Shown here: positions 1-9,794 of the stretch, one piece after another | How the letters are laid out: each line of letters starts with the position of its first letter | Position numbering within the stretch: the stretch's first letter is position 1 | Source of the DNA: Symbiodinium natans | Lineage: Eukaryota > Sar > Dinophyceae > Suessiales > Symbiodiniaceae | Direction: 5' to 3' | Length of the DNA: 64,000 nucleotides | Assembly: GCA_905221605.1 (NCBI GenBank) | Contig: CAJNDS010002395.1 | Span: forward strand, 381,001 to 445,000 | The notes under the pieces: model-generated | Database searches by the model: none | What the model was told of the DNA's origin: nothing | What the model saw: only the letters and a program-made list of their open reading frames with translations | Position numbers and translations under genes: made by a program

Positions 1-3000
1 CTCTTCTGTGCATTTTTCAATTGCAACCTCAGTGTACACGTTGAAATCCTTCATGGAGCCCATTTCGTGGTCCATTCCTTTCTTTTGGGCCAATTCAGGG
101 TATTCACGCGTGATGTCCCAAATGACAGGTTCAGTGAGCTTCAATTCAGTGCGATACTCATCTTCATCGTAGTTGACATGAACTGGAACCTCAACGCCAT
201 CCTTGGTGATAGCCTTGTTTACTCCTACAGTAGCACCAATCAGCTGCATGACTGCAGCAATCTTCCTAGACTTTGGTGACGGTTCTGCTACAGGAGCCTC
301 AGGGTCAATGCGAAGAGACTTAGCTGCTCTCTCGTCTTCCGCATCTTCAGCGGGCCTTACAATTCCTGCGGAGGAAGATGCAGGTTGTTCAGCAATTGAC
401 GTGTCAGCTCTTCTCTCTGGCATGTCTTCAAGTTGCAATGGCTCTGTTTTGAGGGTCTCGGTCCTGACAACTTCTTTGGGCTCTACAGGCGGTGTCAATC
501 CCGGAGGGTCTCGAACCTTTCCTATTACAGTCAGCGACTTAGGCAATACAAACTCGGTAGTGTGTTCGCCATCAGTCTTGGGCTTCCAAGGAAGAGCCTT
601 GAGTCCATTGACAATGTCGGGCTGCCAATGCTGAGAAGGAGGAGTCCTTCTGACTGTTCTGACCTTAGTCACTCCTTCGTCAGTGGCAACAATGATCTCA
701 TCTGCCTCAGTGTCTCTTACTAGCCACAATGCTGACTTCCAAGGGATATCGGCTTTTCTAACCGCGTGACCACCAATCACTTTGGCATGAACAACCTCTG
801 CAAACTGACACAATCCACCTTCATAGTTTCGGTTCCATCGTCTGTAATAAGACGTACATCCGTCAGAATGAACAAGGTATCGGTTCAACAGCCATTGTGC
901 ATGCTTCAATGCCCAGGGGTACAGAACATGATCTGAAGTGATCTGAATGTTCAAGTTTTGCTCAACTTGGGCAATCAAAGTGCGAACTTGGCCATACAAT
1001 GTCCTTTGCATCTGACCTACCGAACCACTACTTTGTGGGTGTGATTTGGGCGCAGCACGAAGACTCAATCCACCTAGTTCAGCGCAGACTCTTTGGCAGA
1101 CATTCTTCAATGGGGATTCTTGGTCATACTGCAGAATGCCAAAAGTTCTTCCGCACTCGTAGATGAATTTCTTCAATTCGGCTACTGCATAGTTGTTCTC
1201 ACCTTTTGAGGGAACAATCACAGCCATGCCTAAACCAGTCTGAACATCACAAGCTGACAAGATCTTTCTCAATGGGAGATCTGGATGTGTAGCTTGGAAG
1301 CAATAGTCAACCTGAATCACAGGCTGCCTATCTGACTGCTTCTTTGCAGGACCATGACGACCTTTCGACTTGACACAATGAGGACACCAATCTCTGAAAG
1401 GCAAATGTGTCAATTCATGTTGGGCTCTTTCTGTGGCTGAGGGTTCACCAGGAACCTTCAATCCCTTGGCAACTCTAGCATGTTTGTCATCAGTGTCCTG
1501 AATGGGCCTTCCTACCTCAATAGGCACCGACGCGAAGACAACAAAGCCTCTCCAAACATGATACAATTCTCGCCTAGGATCTTCCTTAGGTTCCGTTTCA
1601 ACACCATCAGGATCAAGCATGGTGCACCACAGGTCTTCAATCTCTGAGCCGTTCAACTCAGGGAACTGCGATTCCACAATGTATGTGTAACGCTCAGCAG
1701 TAAGCAAATCACCTAGACTCTGTTCAGCAATTGGGGAAGGCTCATCATCCGGGTGCACAGTATCTGTGCGTTTCTGATGAACCATACGAACCCAATAGTT
1801 TGGTAACTGAAGCCAATAGTCGGTGGTTCGCTCTTTGTTTGTTGTCGAATCGAGAGTGTGATAGAGCCGCACCAAATCTTCACGCATTTTCGCATTGAAC
1901 TCGCCAATCGATCGAAGTCTTCTGAGAATAGCAATCTCGCTGTCTCTAAGCTGCGACTCTCCGCGAGACACTTGTTCCAATGTCGAGGGGGCAGGACGAG
2001 TCGCGGATTGCGGTTTCTCCGGCTGTTTCGAGACAATGCGAACTTTCTTTGACTCTTTCTCGGTCCCTCGGCTCGGAACACTCTCAATGGGGTGGGGCGG
2101 GCGGGGCGAAGAAGGCAATGCTTCTTGCGGACGCGTGCGTTCGCGTGTGCGTTTCGCGCCGGTTTCTAGCTGTCCGCTAGCCGGATACAATACAAACTCA
2201 GTGGTGCCCGTCCAATCACCAGACAATGCAGCATCCGGATCCTCAAGAGATCTCCAATCTGCATCGCGATAGACCTGCTCGGTACCATCCTTATACCGCA
2301 CCTTAGTGACGCGTGCGCCAGTCAATCTGTCCTCAGCAACAGGCAATGAGCTACGAAGACGAGTCAATCCGAACATAGCTCGTCTTGTTTTCACATGATG
2401 CCTGATCAGGAGGCAGTTTGGATCATCAATTTCCCAATAATCCATGTTCTTTGTTGCTTTTCGTTTGACAGCAACAGTTCTGGCGAACGCTGGTTTGGAT
2501 CTTGCTCTCGCTTGTGCCATCGCAACCAATGAAGAAATCTTTGAAAGATGATCATACTCACAATGAGTGGAATCAGTGATGCCTCTCAACTCAAGATCAA
2601 TGGTCTCAAGATCGAGGTCATCCATGAGGCTACTGATTTCCAATTCAGTTCGGGGGCCTGAATAGGCTGAGTAGGGAATGACAGTAGGGGTGAGATACAC
2701 CAAGGTGCCTTGCCGAACAATAGGCACAGTTTGATTTGACGGTGTCATCAATGCCATGAAATCCTTTGCCATGATTGTCCAAAAATCCTGAAGCAAGAAT
2801 CTAGACACACTGACCAATGGGAAAGGAATGTGCTCACACACATAGAACTGCACGCACAATGAGTGGCCATTGCAGTCAAGTTCAACAATACGCTTCCCCA
2901 AGATGGACAATGTCTTGCCTGAGATGCTTCTAAGCGCCGGGCAATCACTGCCTACTGGGTGCAATGGATAGTCCGATGCGAACCAAGGTGGACAGCAATT

Positions 3001-3984
3001 TGCCGATGCACCAGAGTCGAATAAAATCCAACTCCTGTCGACAATGCCTGACTGTATGTGGAAATCAGACAAGCGGTCAATCCCAATGCCATTTGGGTTC
3101 GGCACTAGTTCGCTCTGACCTTCAATGCTTGACTCACTGCTACTGTCATCATGTGGGGTGTGACTGCCAATCATTCTGTCGGCAATCACATCATCTGCAC
3201 TGCGAGGATGTGGAGGAACAGAGGCTGACAATGTTCCAATCAGCATCAAAGCTCCTACGAACAATCTACTTGTAAGGCTAGGTCTCACAGGCCTGGGTGC
3301 TACACTAGACCTTCTGTGGCTCTCAAGCAATGGATTGTTCGAAGCAAGTTGAGGAGTCAATGGTTCTCTCTCTTCACTCCGCTCAGTGCTCTCAATGGTG
3401 ACTGCTGCTGCAGTCTCTTGGGTCGCCAATGGTGGCGAGCCTGTGTTGGGTACCTCTCTGCTCAATGCGCTGCCAGAGGCAGCAAAAACCGGTTGCGCGC
3501 CTAAGCTCCAATCAGACCAATCCTCAGACCAGTCCTGAGAGGAATCATACCACTCCTGACCGTACCAGGAATCGTCGTCCCAATACGTCCAGTCTTCTTC
3601 ACTGTACAAAGCGCTCTGCCAATCGTCATACCACCAGCTGGTGTCAACAATGTCTTCAGGCCAATTCTCTTCTTCTGTGCACTCATATCCTAACTCTCCA
3701 CTCTCTGCAATCATTGACTGTCGATTCTGAGGGCAATGCTTGCTCCAATGCGACTGCGAACCACAAATGAAAAATCCTGTTCCTGAGTCCGGGCCCTTTT
3801 CCAATCTTTCCTCCTTTTCCTTTTCCTTTTCCTTTTCCTTTTCCTTTTCCTGTGCCTTTGTAGAATCCTTTCTTTCCTTTGCCTTTCCAATTCTTTCCTT
3901 TGCCTTTTCCTTTGTATCCTTTGCTCTTTCCTTTGAATCCTTTGCCCTTTCCTTTGTAGCCTTTGAATCCTTTTCCTTTTCCCT
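1..3984 (-). CDS. pol: Copia-type Pol polyprotein, partial (knuckle, protease, integrase)
   Basis: This frame is open from 3984 to the window edge, about 1,328 codons without a stop. It would make the enzymes that process Gag-Pol and insert element cDNA into the genome. In order: a knuckle at 3720-3774 (FFICGSQSHWSKHC) whose first Cys position is Phe (TTT where TGT is expected); a Trp/Asp-rich spacer; protease DSGA at 3007-3018 in the context WILFDSGASAN; the integrase zinc domain HELTH...CPHC at about 1375-1419; integrase Asp at 1306-1308 (IQVDY) and 1123-1125 (QYDQES). The DDE glutamate should lie 36 residues after the second Asp; codon 1015-1017 is GGT (Gly) in SGSVGQMQRTLYGQVRTL. The frame is +1 relative to gag, with about 300 nt of overlap, so expression needs a frameshift or the copy has an indel in the purine tract. 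Family assignment is firm; loss of activity is inference. Confidence 0.85.
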
Positions 3985-4690
3985 TCAATGCACCTATGTC
4001 CATGGGAACTGGTCCCTCTGAAGAGTTTGGTGACCTCCAATTGGCTAAATGCCTGCTCTGGTAGTACTGTTTCACAATCTGTACAACATCGGAAAACGTG
4101 GTCAATGCATCAACGTTGAGGCGCAAATGTTGCTGCAATGCGCCTGAGGTTTTGTTGACCATCAGAGTGACCAATAGGTCATCATCCAGGAGCTTCCCTG
4201 TGGCTTTCTCATGCTTGTTCTTCAATGAAATAAACTCCGTCAAATCCGCTTCGAATGAGGCGTCTCGGAATCTGAAGTCTAGCAATCTGCTCAACAAGCT
4301 AACTCCCCTGGCTCTGTCAGGCAATGCAAAGCGTTCATACAATTGCCTCCAGGTCTCAAAACCATTTCCGCTTTCGTTCAATCTCACGACCAATCTGGCG
4401 GGGCCGTCTGTGATCTGTGCAAGAAGGTAGTGCAATTGTCTGCTGAAATCAACTAACCTTTGATTCGGACAGTTTGCTGTTTCGAAATCTTCCAAGTGCT
4501 GGTCAATGCAGGGGTCATAAGTACCTTCCAGCCTGTCCATCAATGACTGGGCTACAGGTTTGTACAAGGAAACATACGACTTCAATTGCCAGCTCCAATC
4601 TTCCCATTTCTCGGACTCACCATGGAAAATCGGTGGAGGAAACAATTTGATTTCTCCTCCTAGACCTTGAAAGTTTCCAAACACTGCCAT
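3683..4690 (-). CDS. gag: Copia-type Gag (capsid/nucleocapsid)
   Basis: A 335-residue frame starting at the ATG at 4690 (MAVFGNFQG); an upstream in-frame TTG at 4705 is a less likely start. Gag packages element RNA in cytoplasmic particles. The N-terminal half (FHGESEKWEDWSWQLKSY, and later RLNESGNGFETWRQLYERF) has the look of the copia UBN2/retrotrans_gag family. After PMDIGALKGKGKGFKG comes a tail of about 80 residues built of Lys, Gly and Phe, coded by AAGGAAAAGG-type repeats and plausibly RNA-binding. In this frame the C-terminus runs past the knuckle in the wrong frame and ends at 3683, so the knuckle is read only in the pol frame. In related elements gag and knuckle normally share a frame, so slippage in the purine tract (about 3790-3984) is likely. 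Confidence 0.8.
   Translation of the reverse strand: MAVFGNFQGLGGEIKLFPPPIFHGESEKWEDWSWQLKSYVSLYKPVAQSLMDRLEGTYDPCIDQHLEDFETANCPNQRLVDFSRQLHYLLAQITDGPARLVVRLNESGNGFETWRQLYERFALPDRARGVSLLSRLLDFRFRDASFEADLTEFISLKNKHEKATGKLLDDDLLVTLMVNKTSGALQQHLRLNVDALTTFSDVVQIVKQYYQSRHLANWRSPNSSEGPVPMDIGALKGKGKGFKGYKGKGKGFKGKSKGYKGKGKGKNWKGKGKKGFYKGTGKGKGKGKGKGKGGKIGKGPGLRNRIFHLWFAVALEQALPSESTVNDCREWRVRI
3790..3984 (-). repeat. Purine-rich AAGGAA/AAAGG tract coding the Gag Lys-Gly tail
   Basis: On the sense (minus) strand this stretch is almost pure A and G in 5-6 nt units. It codes Lys-Gly repeats in the gag frame and Lys-Glu repeats in the pol frame, so both frames stay open. It is the only place where ribosomes or a mutation could pass from gag to pol. 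Confidence 0.8.
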
Positions 4691-4705
4691 CACGAATCTA
4701 GACAA

Positions 4706-4897
4706 TCTTTCAGGAGCCCTTGGACTTCGTCCAGTGCTCCGCTACCATGAAATTTTACAAAAGCGAAATCGTCTACTCAATCAGGTGATCTCAGAACTGC
4801 TCAATTCAATCAAGCACAATCACAAGCACCAACTCTGCTGTGTGATGCAATCACTCGAGCTCAATGTTTTCCGACTTGAGCCAAAGTTGATCCAGCA
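4706..4897 (-). other. Untranslated leader of the copia element
   Basis: The segment between the candidate primer-binding site and gag has no long frame in gag register. It contains many CAAT tetramers on the plus strand (ATTG on the element sense strand), including a clustered run at about 4802-4820. At 4875-4885 the sense strand reads TTTGGCTCAAG, identical to the last 11 nt of the dinoflagellate spliced leader as I know it, with about half of the preceding ten positions also matching. Confidence 0.55.
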
Positions 4898-4912
4898 ATC
4901 CTCTGGTGACCA
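4898..4912 (-). other. Candidate primer-binding site next to LTR end
   Basis: The sense strand reads TGGTCACCAGAGGAT. It resembles the complement of the 3' end of eukaryotic initiator tRNA-Met (TGGTAGCAGAGGAT) apart from one extra base and local mismatches. It is preceded by GATGCA plus one T, so an LTR ending in CA would finish at about 4914. This is weak evidence because the other LTR is not in the window. Confidence 0.35.
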
Positions 4913-4952
4913 ATGCATCTCTGTGTGGATACAAAGGTGATCTGACCAATCA

Positions 4953-5165
4953 TCCTAACACTTAAGGCCTCCCTTAAGCCCCCCTTTAAGCTTTTCTTAG
5001 CCCCTCCCTTAAGCTTCCCTTTAAGTCCCCCCCTTTAAGCCCCCTTTAAGTCCCCCTTTAAGCCCTTTAAAAACCCCCTTTAAGTCCCTTTAAGCCCCCC
5101 TTTAAAGCCCCCTTTAAGGTCCCCCGATTTACGGGGTTTAAAGTCCCGCTTTAAACCCTCTTTTT
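4953..5165. repeat. Degenerate decamer array, (CCCCCTTTAAG)n
   Basis: About twenty copies of a 9-12 bp unit built of a C run followed by TTTAAG or TTAAG. Units vary in C-run length. It lies immediately outside the internal region of the copia element, so it may be part of its LTR or flanking DNA. No coding potential. Confidence 0.85.
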
Positions 5166-5170
5166 AAGTC

Positions 5171-5950
5171 CCCTTACCGCAGCCACTCTTCAATTAGCCA
5201 CTGACAGGTAAATGCACTGTCCAAAAAAAAGTCCACATGAAAATGCACAACCTTATACTGCAAAGGCAAGCGCTTTATGCACAAAATTTTTAACTGTCTT
5301 TGCAAAATTGCGGTTTCGGCTTAGTTTCGCGCGCTACGTTGCTGCTATAAACTCTCTTTGCCTCTTAAAATAAAAAGAAAAAAACAAAAAGAAGAAGCAA
5401 GCGGCAGAATTGCTCTTACAAGTCTTGCTTCTTTTTAAAAATGAAACAAAGAACAAAAACAATATTCAAGGGTTCGAATTTGGAATTCCTTCTTTTTTGT
5501 AAAAGAATCAGAGTCTTATTTCTCTGGTTCGAAGAATGTCTGTTCCATTTTGCTTCTTTTTATATTGTACGCTGTTCTCCAGCTTCTAGTCAACTGGAGT
5601 TTTGTTTTGTTTTGGACATGATTCATATGCGCAAACAAAATGCTCGCATTAAACCTCTTAAACTGCTGCCTCGATCCTCCAGCAGGCATTAAGTCTCTTA
5701 GACGTTTAAATTGCTACCCGAACTCCACAAAAGGCCCAGCAAGCATTCAGCCTTAAACTGCTGCCGAAATCCTCCACAGAAGCCTTTAACTGCCCAAACC
5801 CTCACATTGTCCAAAAACCCAGCAAGATTGAGCCTCTTAAACTGCTGCCTAAACCTTGAGTCGCCATTTTGCTGCTGGCTTCAAAACCATGGATATAAAG
5901 CATGTTTTCCAGTTTCCAACAGCCAACGTTTTAGTCTTCCGCAAGCAGCC
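5171..5950. other. AT-richer stretch, possible LTR body, with a degenerate CTTAAACTGCTGCC repeat
   Basis: Base composition is clearly AT-richer than the neighbours. Three to four diverged copies of a unit starting CTTAAACTGCTGCC occur between about 5655 and 5850, spaced by roughly 45-75 bp. No gene is seen. If the copia 5' LTR ends near 4914, this stretch could be within it, but I found no second LTR copy or target-site duplication to fix the outer edge. Confidence 0.35.
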
Positions 5951-7023
5951 TGTTTAAAGCAACAGACAAATTTATTAAAGTGTGCAAATGTGCAAGGTGC
6001 ACTGTTGTTGTTGACTTTGGAGAAATGTGATTCTGGTGTGGCATGTGTGCTTGTAGAAGCGTCCATCTCTTGGTAGTTCTTGTTGTGCTGAAGAATAATA
6101 CCGCTTCGGGGGGCCCATTCTCATCAATCCAAGAGATTGCTTCCTTTCAAAAACGGGCATCATTCCAGGGCAGAGCTTGCAAAGCGCATACAACAAGGGT
6201 GTTTTTGGCCTGGATTCCAAACCTTGAAGCAGAAAGTTTGGGACGTTTTGACACTTAGCCAGGTGTCTTTTGTCGCTGCCATTGAGCGTGAAAATATCAA
6301 AGGTGACAGCAAGAGTTTTGTGTTTCTCAGTCTTAAGGCAAAGAGTCACAACTCTGTTTCAGGTTGACTTTGCTGAAGATGCTAAAAGGACAAGTTTCTG
6401 GCAAAAAAGTGGAACATGCTGCCGTTCTTGGTCCACATTGGACCTCTGCACCCGGATTTGTTGACTTTTATGGAAGGAAGCACGATTAGACTTCTGCTTC
6501 CAACCAACTTCCTGGACTATCTGTTTGAAAGTTCGCACGTAAACCTGACCTTTTTGGGCCGGTTTTGGGGTTTTGCTTGTTGTTTGGTTGGTGGTGTTTT
6601 TCGTCTTTCTTGTCTTGATTCTTCACGGCAATATTGTTTCACACCTAGTTGCAAGACCCACAAGAAAGCCCTGTGCCACTGATGCAGCAAAAAGGCGCCA
6701 AAAAAATTGGAGTGTTCGAAGCCGCTCCTCTGGAGGCTTCCAGGCCTGGCCTGCGCAAGTGTGCATGTGCGGGTACCTGTTGAAAAAGCACCTGATCCGA
6801 CTGTGAACTGAGTCTGGCCATCTGAACTCTAAGCGTCAAGTACCTTCTTTACTCGCGTTTACAGTCTTCTGCACGTAGTCGTTTCGAAGTGTCAAACAAG
6901 CTCTTTGACAATAGTGGTGTGTTTTCCATCTGTTCCACTGCAGTGAGTCGCGCTGCAACTGGGTGCATAACCCGTCTTGAAATTGTAAAACTTCAAACGC
7001 TGTGCATGACCACCTTCAGTAGT
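5951..7023. other. No gene recognised
   Basis: Short open frames on both strands overlap one another without conserved motifs, signal peptides or consistent exon phases. I see nothing I can support as coding or structured RNA. Confidence 0.4.
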
Positions 7024-7089
7024 GGTGTGGTCGTAGTCTTGGTCGTGGTCGTAGTCATGGTCGTGGTCGTGGTCGTGCTCGTGCTCGTT

Positions 7090-7129
<40 letters not shown>

Positions 7130-7162
7130 CGTAGTCGTGGCAGTGGCAGTGGCAGTGGTAGG
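7024..7162 (+). repeat. Hexanucleotide repeat (GTGGTC)n grading into (GTGGCA)n
   Basis: About twenty near-perfect GTGGTC units with interspersed GTAGTC, GTGCTC and GTCATG variants, ending in three GTGGCA units. It has an open frame of Val/Trp/Ser repeats that I regard as a by-product. Confidence 0.9.
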
Positions 7163-7323
7163 TTAGTTAAAATTCAGAGAATGCTCAGATTTCTTGCTCG
7201 ACCAGTCCGAGTCCAATGCCAAGACTGCGATGTTCAAATGCGTTGCTATGTGGTGTTGCCAGTGAAAAGAGAAAAAGTTATTCGCGTCCTCCGCTCAGAA
7301 GGCATAAGAGCTTGAAAACTAGT

Positions 7324-7378
7324 TGTGTTTTTAAAGTAACCGCCGGCATGCCGTGCCGACATTCACTTTAAAAACGCA
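7324..7378. repeat. Inverted repeat / RNA hairpin candidate, 14-bp arms
   Basis: Arms at 7324-7337 (TGTGTTTTTAAAGT) and 7365-7378 (ACTTTAAAAACGCA) pair over 14 positions with one T-G wobble, around a 27-nt GC-rich loop containing GCCGGCATGCCG. No known family recognised. Confidence 0.6.
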
Positions 7379-7560
7379 CCGAAAGCGCAAAATGCGCTGA
7401 CATCAAAACTTGGCCGCCGCCGTGCAAAAGCATGCGCCGATGCCCAAAAAGACGCCGAACAAGCGCCGAAATGCCAAAAGCACGACCGACGTGTCAAGAA
7501 AGATGCGAAATGCCGTGTCAAAAGCAACGCAGACATGCCAAAATGCTCGGCACATGGGCA
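7379..7560. repeat. Degenerate GCCGAAATGCCAAAAGC-like repeats
   Basis: The stretch repeats blocks such as GCCGATGCCCAAAAAGACGCCGAA, AAATGCCAAAAGCACG and GACATGCCAAAATGC without a strict period. It looks like a decayed minisatellite. No gene seen. Confidence 0.45.
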
Positions 7561-7564
7561 TCCT

Positions 7565-8690
7565 CATCGTGTAGTGGTTTTGACATACCTGGGAAGCACT
7601 CTCGGGAATGAGACACGTTTCGGTGATTTGCTTCGGGCGGCGCGAAGTCGAAAACCCAAGAACTCTGATTTTGCAAGTTGCTGCCATGGACCTTTGCAAT
7701 CTGATCAGCTTTGACTGGGTATGCCTTTTGGAGTGCCCCGTTGCGAGCAGATGCGGACATCCGAAATGCTCACAGTGGAAACAAGCGGTGTCGACCATGA
7801 CCGACAGTGTGGCGAGTGCTTCCGCCGGGCAACATTGACTTGAATGTTAGATGCGAGGAGCTTCTTTAGGTTGAGTTCTGAGTCTGCGTTGGTGAAAGAT
7901 CCTGAAAGCACCTGCACGAGTCCATTGCTCTGCTGGCATGTTCCTCATAGGCGTAAAACATATGGATGCACGGAGACGAACTTTGTGCCATCATGCGCCG
8001 CCTTGATGTTCGGAACGGTGCAAGCGTTTCGTGAACCCGTACAATCTGCTGCGGGGACCGAAGTTCTTACGCTTGTCTTCGGCAGCTTGTCCATTGCCTT
8101 GGCAAGGCGAATTCGTGCCCGCAACTACCGCTTTTCTGGGCAGTGTTGAGTTGGCTGGCGTTGGTAAGTCGAGTGGCTCGAATAGCATCATTCCGCTTGA
8201 GCCGAGTTCTCCACACAGTCAACATAGCGCAAGTAAACATATATGTGTTCCGGCAAGGCTTCATGGAAAGAATTTCCAATGGCCAACAAACCTTGTACGG
8301 TTGTGGCTTGATTTCAATCCACGTACGTAGCCTTGCGCGAGCCGCCCGCATGAGTGCGGTCGCCGAGCCGTCGTGTTCTTTCCGTACCGCTCCAGAGCCT
8401 GCAACCTGTGTGGTGGGAGTGCTGGCGCAGTGCCCGAGTTGTTTGTGGTGATCTGGACGCGTCAATATGGCTTTCTGCCCAGGTGCCACTCAGGTAGTCA
8501 TGTGGCGGTACGACAACCAGACGAACCATGTCTGGAGAAAGTACCTAGACCGATGTGTTTTGTTCGAGGATTCAGCATCATGCCATACCGAGTTGTCATG
8601 AGGCCCTGTCGTTCTATTATCGACCAATCGCTGCAGCCGCCGCAGTGTCTGGGCATAAGCTTCGCCTCACCAGCACGCCTTGCCTAATTA
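7565..8690 (+). pseudogene. Possible remnant of a non-LTR retroelement 3' region
   Basis: Plus-strand fragments in shifting frames read TYLGSTLGNETRFGDLLRAA (about 7578), CAIMRRLDVRNG (about 7980-8020) and WLALVSRVARIASFRLSRVLH (about 8150-8215). These resemble stretches that follow the RT domain in LINE-type proteins (YLG..., IMRR..., GHVAR...). Stops and frame changes lie between them. The match rests on short motifs from memory and could be coincidence. It could equally be unrelated non-coding DNA. Confidence 0.25.
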
Positions 8691-9705
8691 CCAGTATCAG
8701 GCATCGGACAGCCAAGGCTTGTGCAAAGGTTTTCCCATGCACCACCACGCTGCTGCCCTGGCCAGCCCAGGCACAGCGGCTCAAAGGTTTGGTTTCCAAC
8801 TGCACGGCTTAGGTAATTTTTTTTTTTGGCAACCCCCAACCGTTTGAGCCTGCGGTTTCAATGGGCATGTCGCCAGCGAAATGAAAATGAGTGCTCCCCC
8901 AAAAAATGAATTGTGACCTCCGTCATACCTTGAAACATGCGTACGGGTAGATGTGTCTTAGAGTGACGCCAGCACGGCATCCAGCAGTGTGCTAGCACCA
9001 AGGTTGGTATTTCTTGCCTAGTTACGAGGAATACGAACCCATCCTGTCATCACGATCAATATTCCGCACTATGTAGCCAGGGGCCTCTCGCAGCACCTTG
9101 GGGCAGCGCTAGCTTGCCAGGATTCGCGACCTGGACGGTTTTCGAGCATCGCCGGAGGATTCCAGTGCAAAGCGAGGGGTAATGTGCCAAGGGTTTAATT
9201 TGAAAATGCTTGGAGAAAATTGCGACCTTTATTTCAGCTATCGGCATGCCATGGTGGAAGCGGTGAGGAATTTTACATACATCCGAGGCAAGATTTGTCG
9301 GTAGTTGAGGATTGTGTCATGTAGCGCAAACATAGGGCCGGTCTTGCTCCAGGATGGCATGCAGTGCCAGCCGCAGACGCCTCGGCTCAAATTCATCATC
9401 TTGTGGGCATTAGTTTTGGCGCATGTTTTGCAAAACTTTATACTGTCCAGTCCAATTTACACCTGGTCCATTTTCCGTGCACGTGTTGTGCAATGGCTGA
9501 TGGTTCCGATTTCCGCCATCGCCTCGGCATTGGCCAGTTGTTTTGTGACTAGCGCAGCTGTTTCCTTCGTTGTTTGGCCACTTCCTTCCAGTCGACAGGG
9601 TTCGGTCGCAGATTTTGTTGTGTGGTCACGCAATCTACTTTTGGGCTGGGTTGGCGCGGAAAACTACGACACCTGAGGCATGGCTACCTCATGCAGTGAG
9701 CCCGC
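8691..9705. other. No gene recognised
   Basis: Only short overlapping frames without recognisable domains. A 13-nt T run lies near 8817-8829. Confidence 0.4.
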
Positions 9706-9794
9706 ATTCACTCACTCATTCATTCACGCACTCACTCACTCACCTACCCGCCCACTCACTCACTCACCCACTCCCTCACCCATTCACTCCCTCA
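9706..9794. repeat. Tetranucleotide repeat (CTCA)n with CCCA/TTCA variants
   Basis: About 20 units of CTCA/TTCA/CCCA, interrupted by CACGCA, CCTACC and CGCC. Confidence 0.9.

Larger units (their letters stand above)
1..4947 (-). mobile_element. Ty1/copia-like LTR retrotransposon, partial (leader, gag, protease, integrase; RT and RNase H beyond left edge)
   Basis: Reading right to left on the minus strand, the order is a primer-binding-site candidate, an untranslated leader, Gag with a Lys/Gly-rich tail, a CCHC-type knuckle, an aspartic protease with DSGA, and an integrase with an HHCC zinc domain and DDE-like core. Protease-integrase ahead of RT is the Ty1/copia (Pseudoviridae-type) order. 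Both reading frames are free of stop codons over long spans, so the copy is young, but it carries at least two changes at key residues (see pol). The whole element is unusually rich in ATTG on its sense strand, and this ends near 4950. The left LTR, RT and RNase H are outside the window, so completeness cannot be judged. Confidence 0.85.

Noticed and set aside
5472-5490. GGGTTCGAATTTGG, like a tRNA T-arm
   Set aside because: No acceptor, D or anticodon arm can be folded around it.
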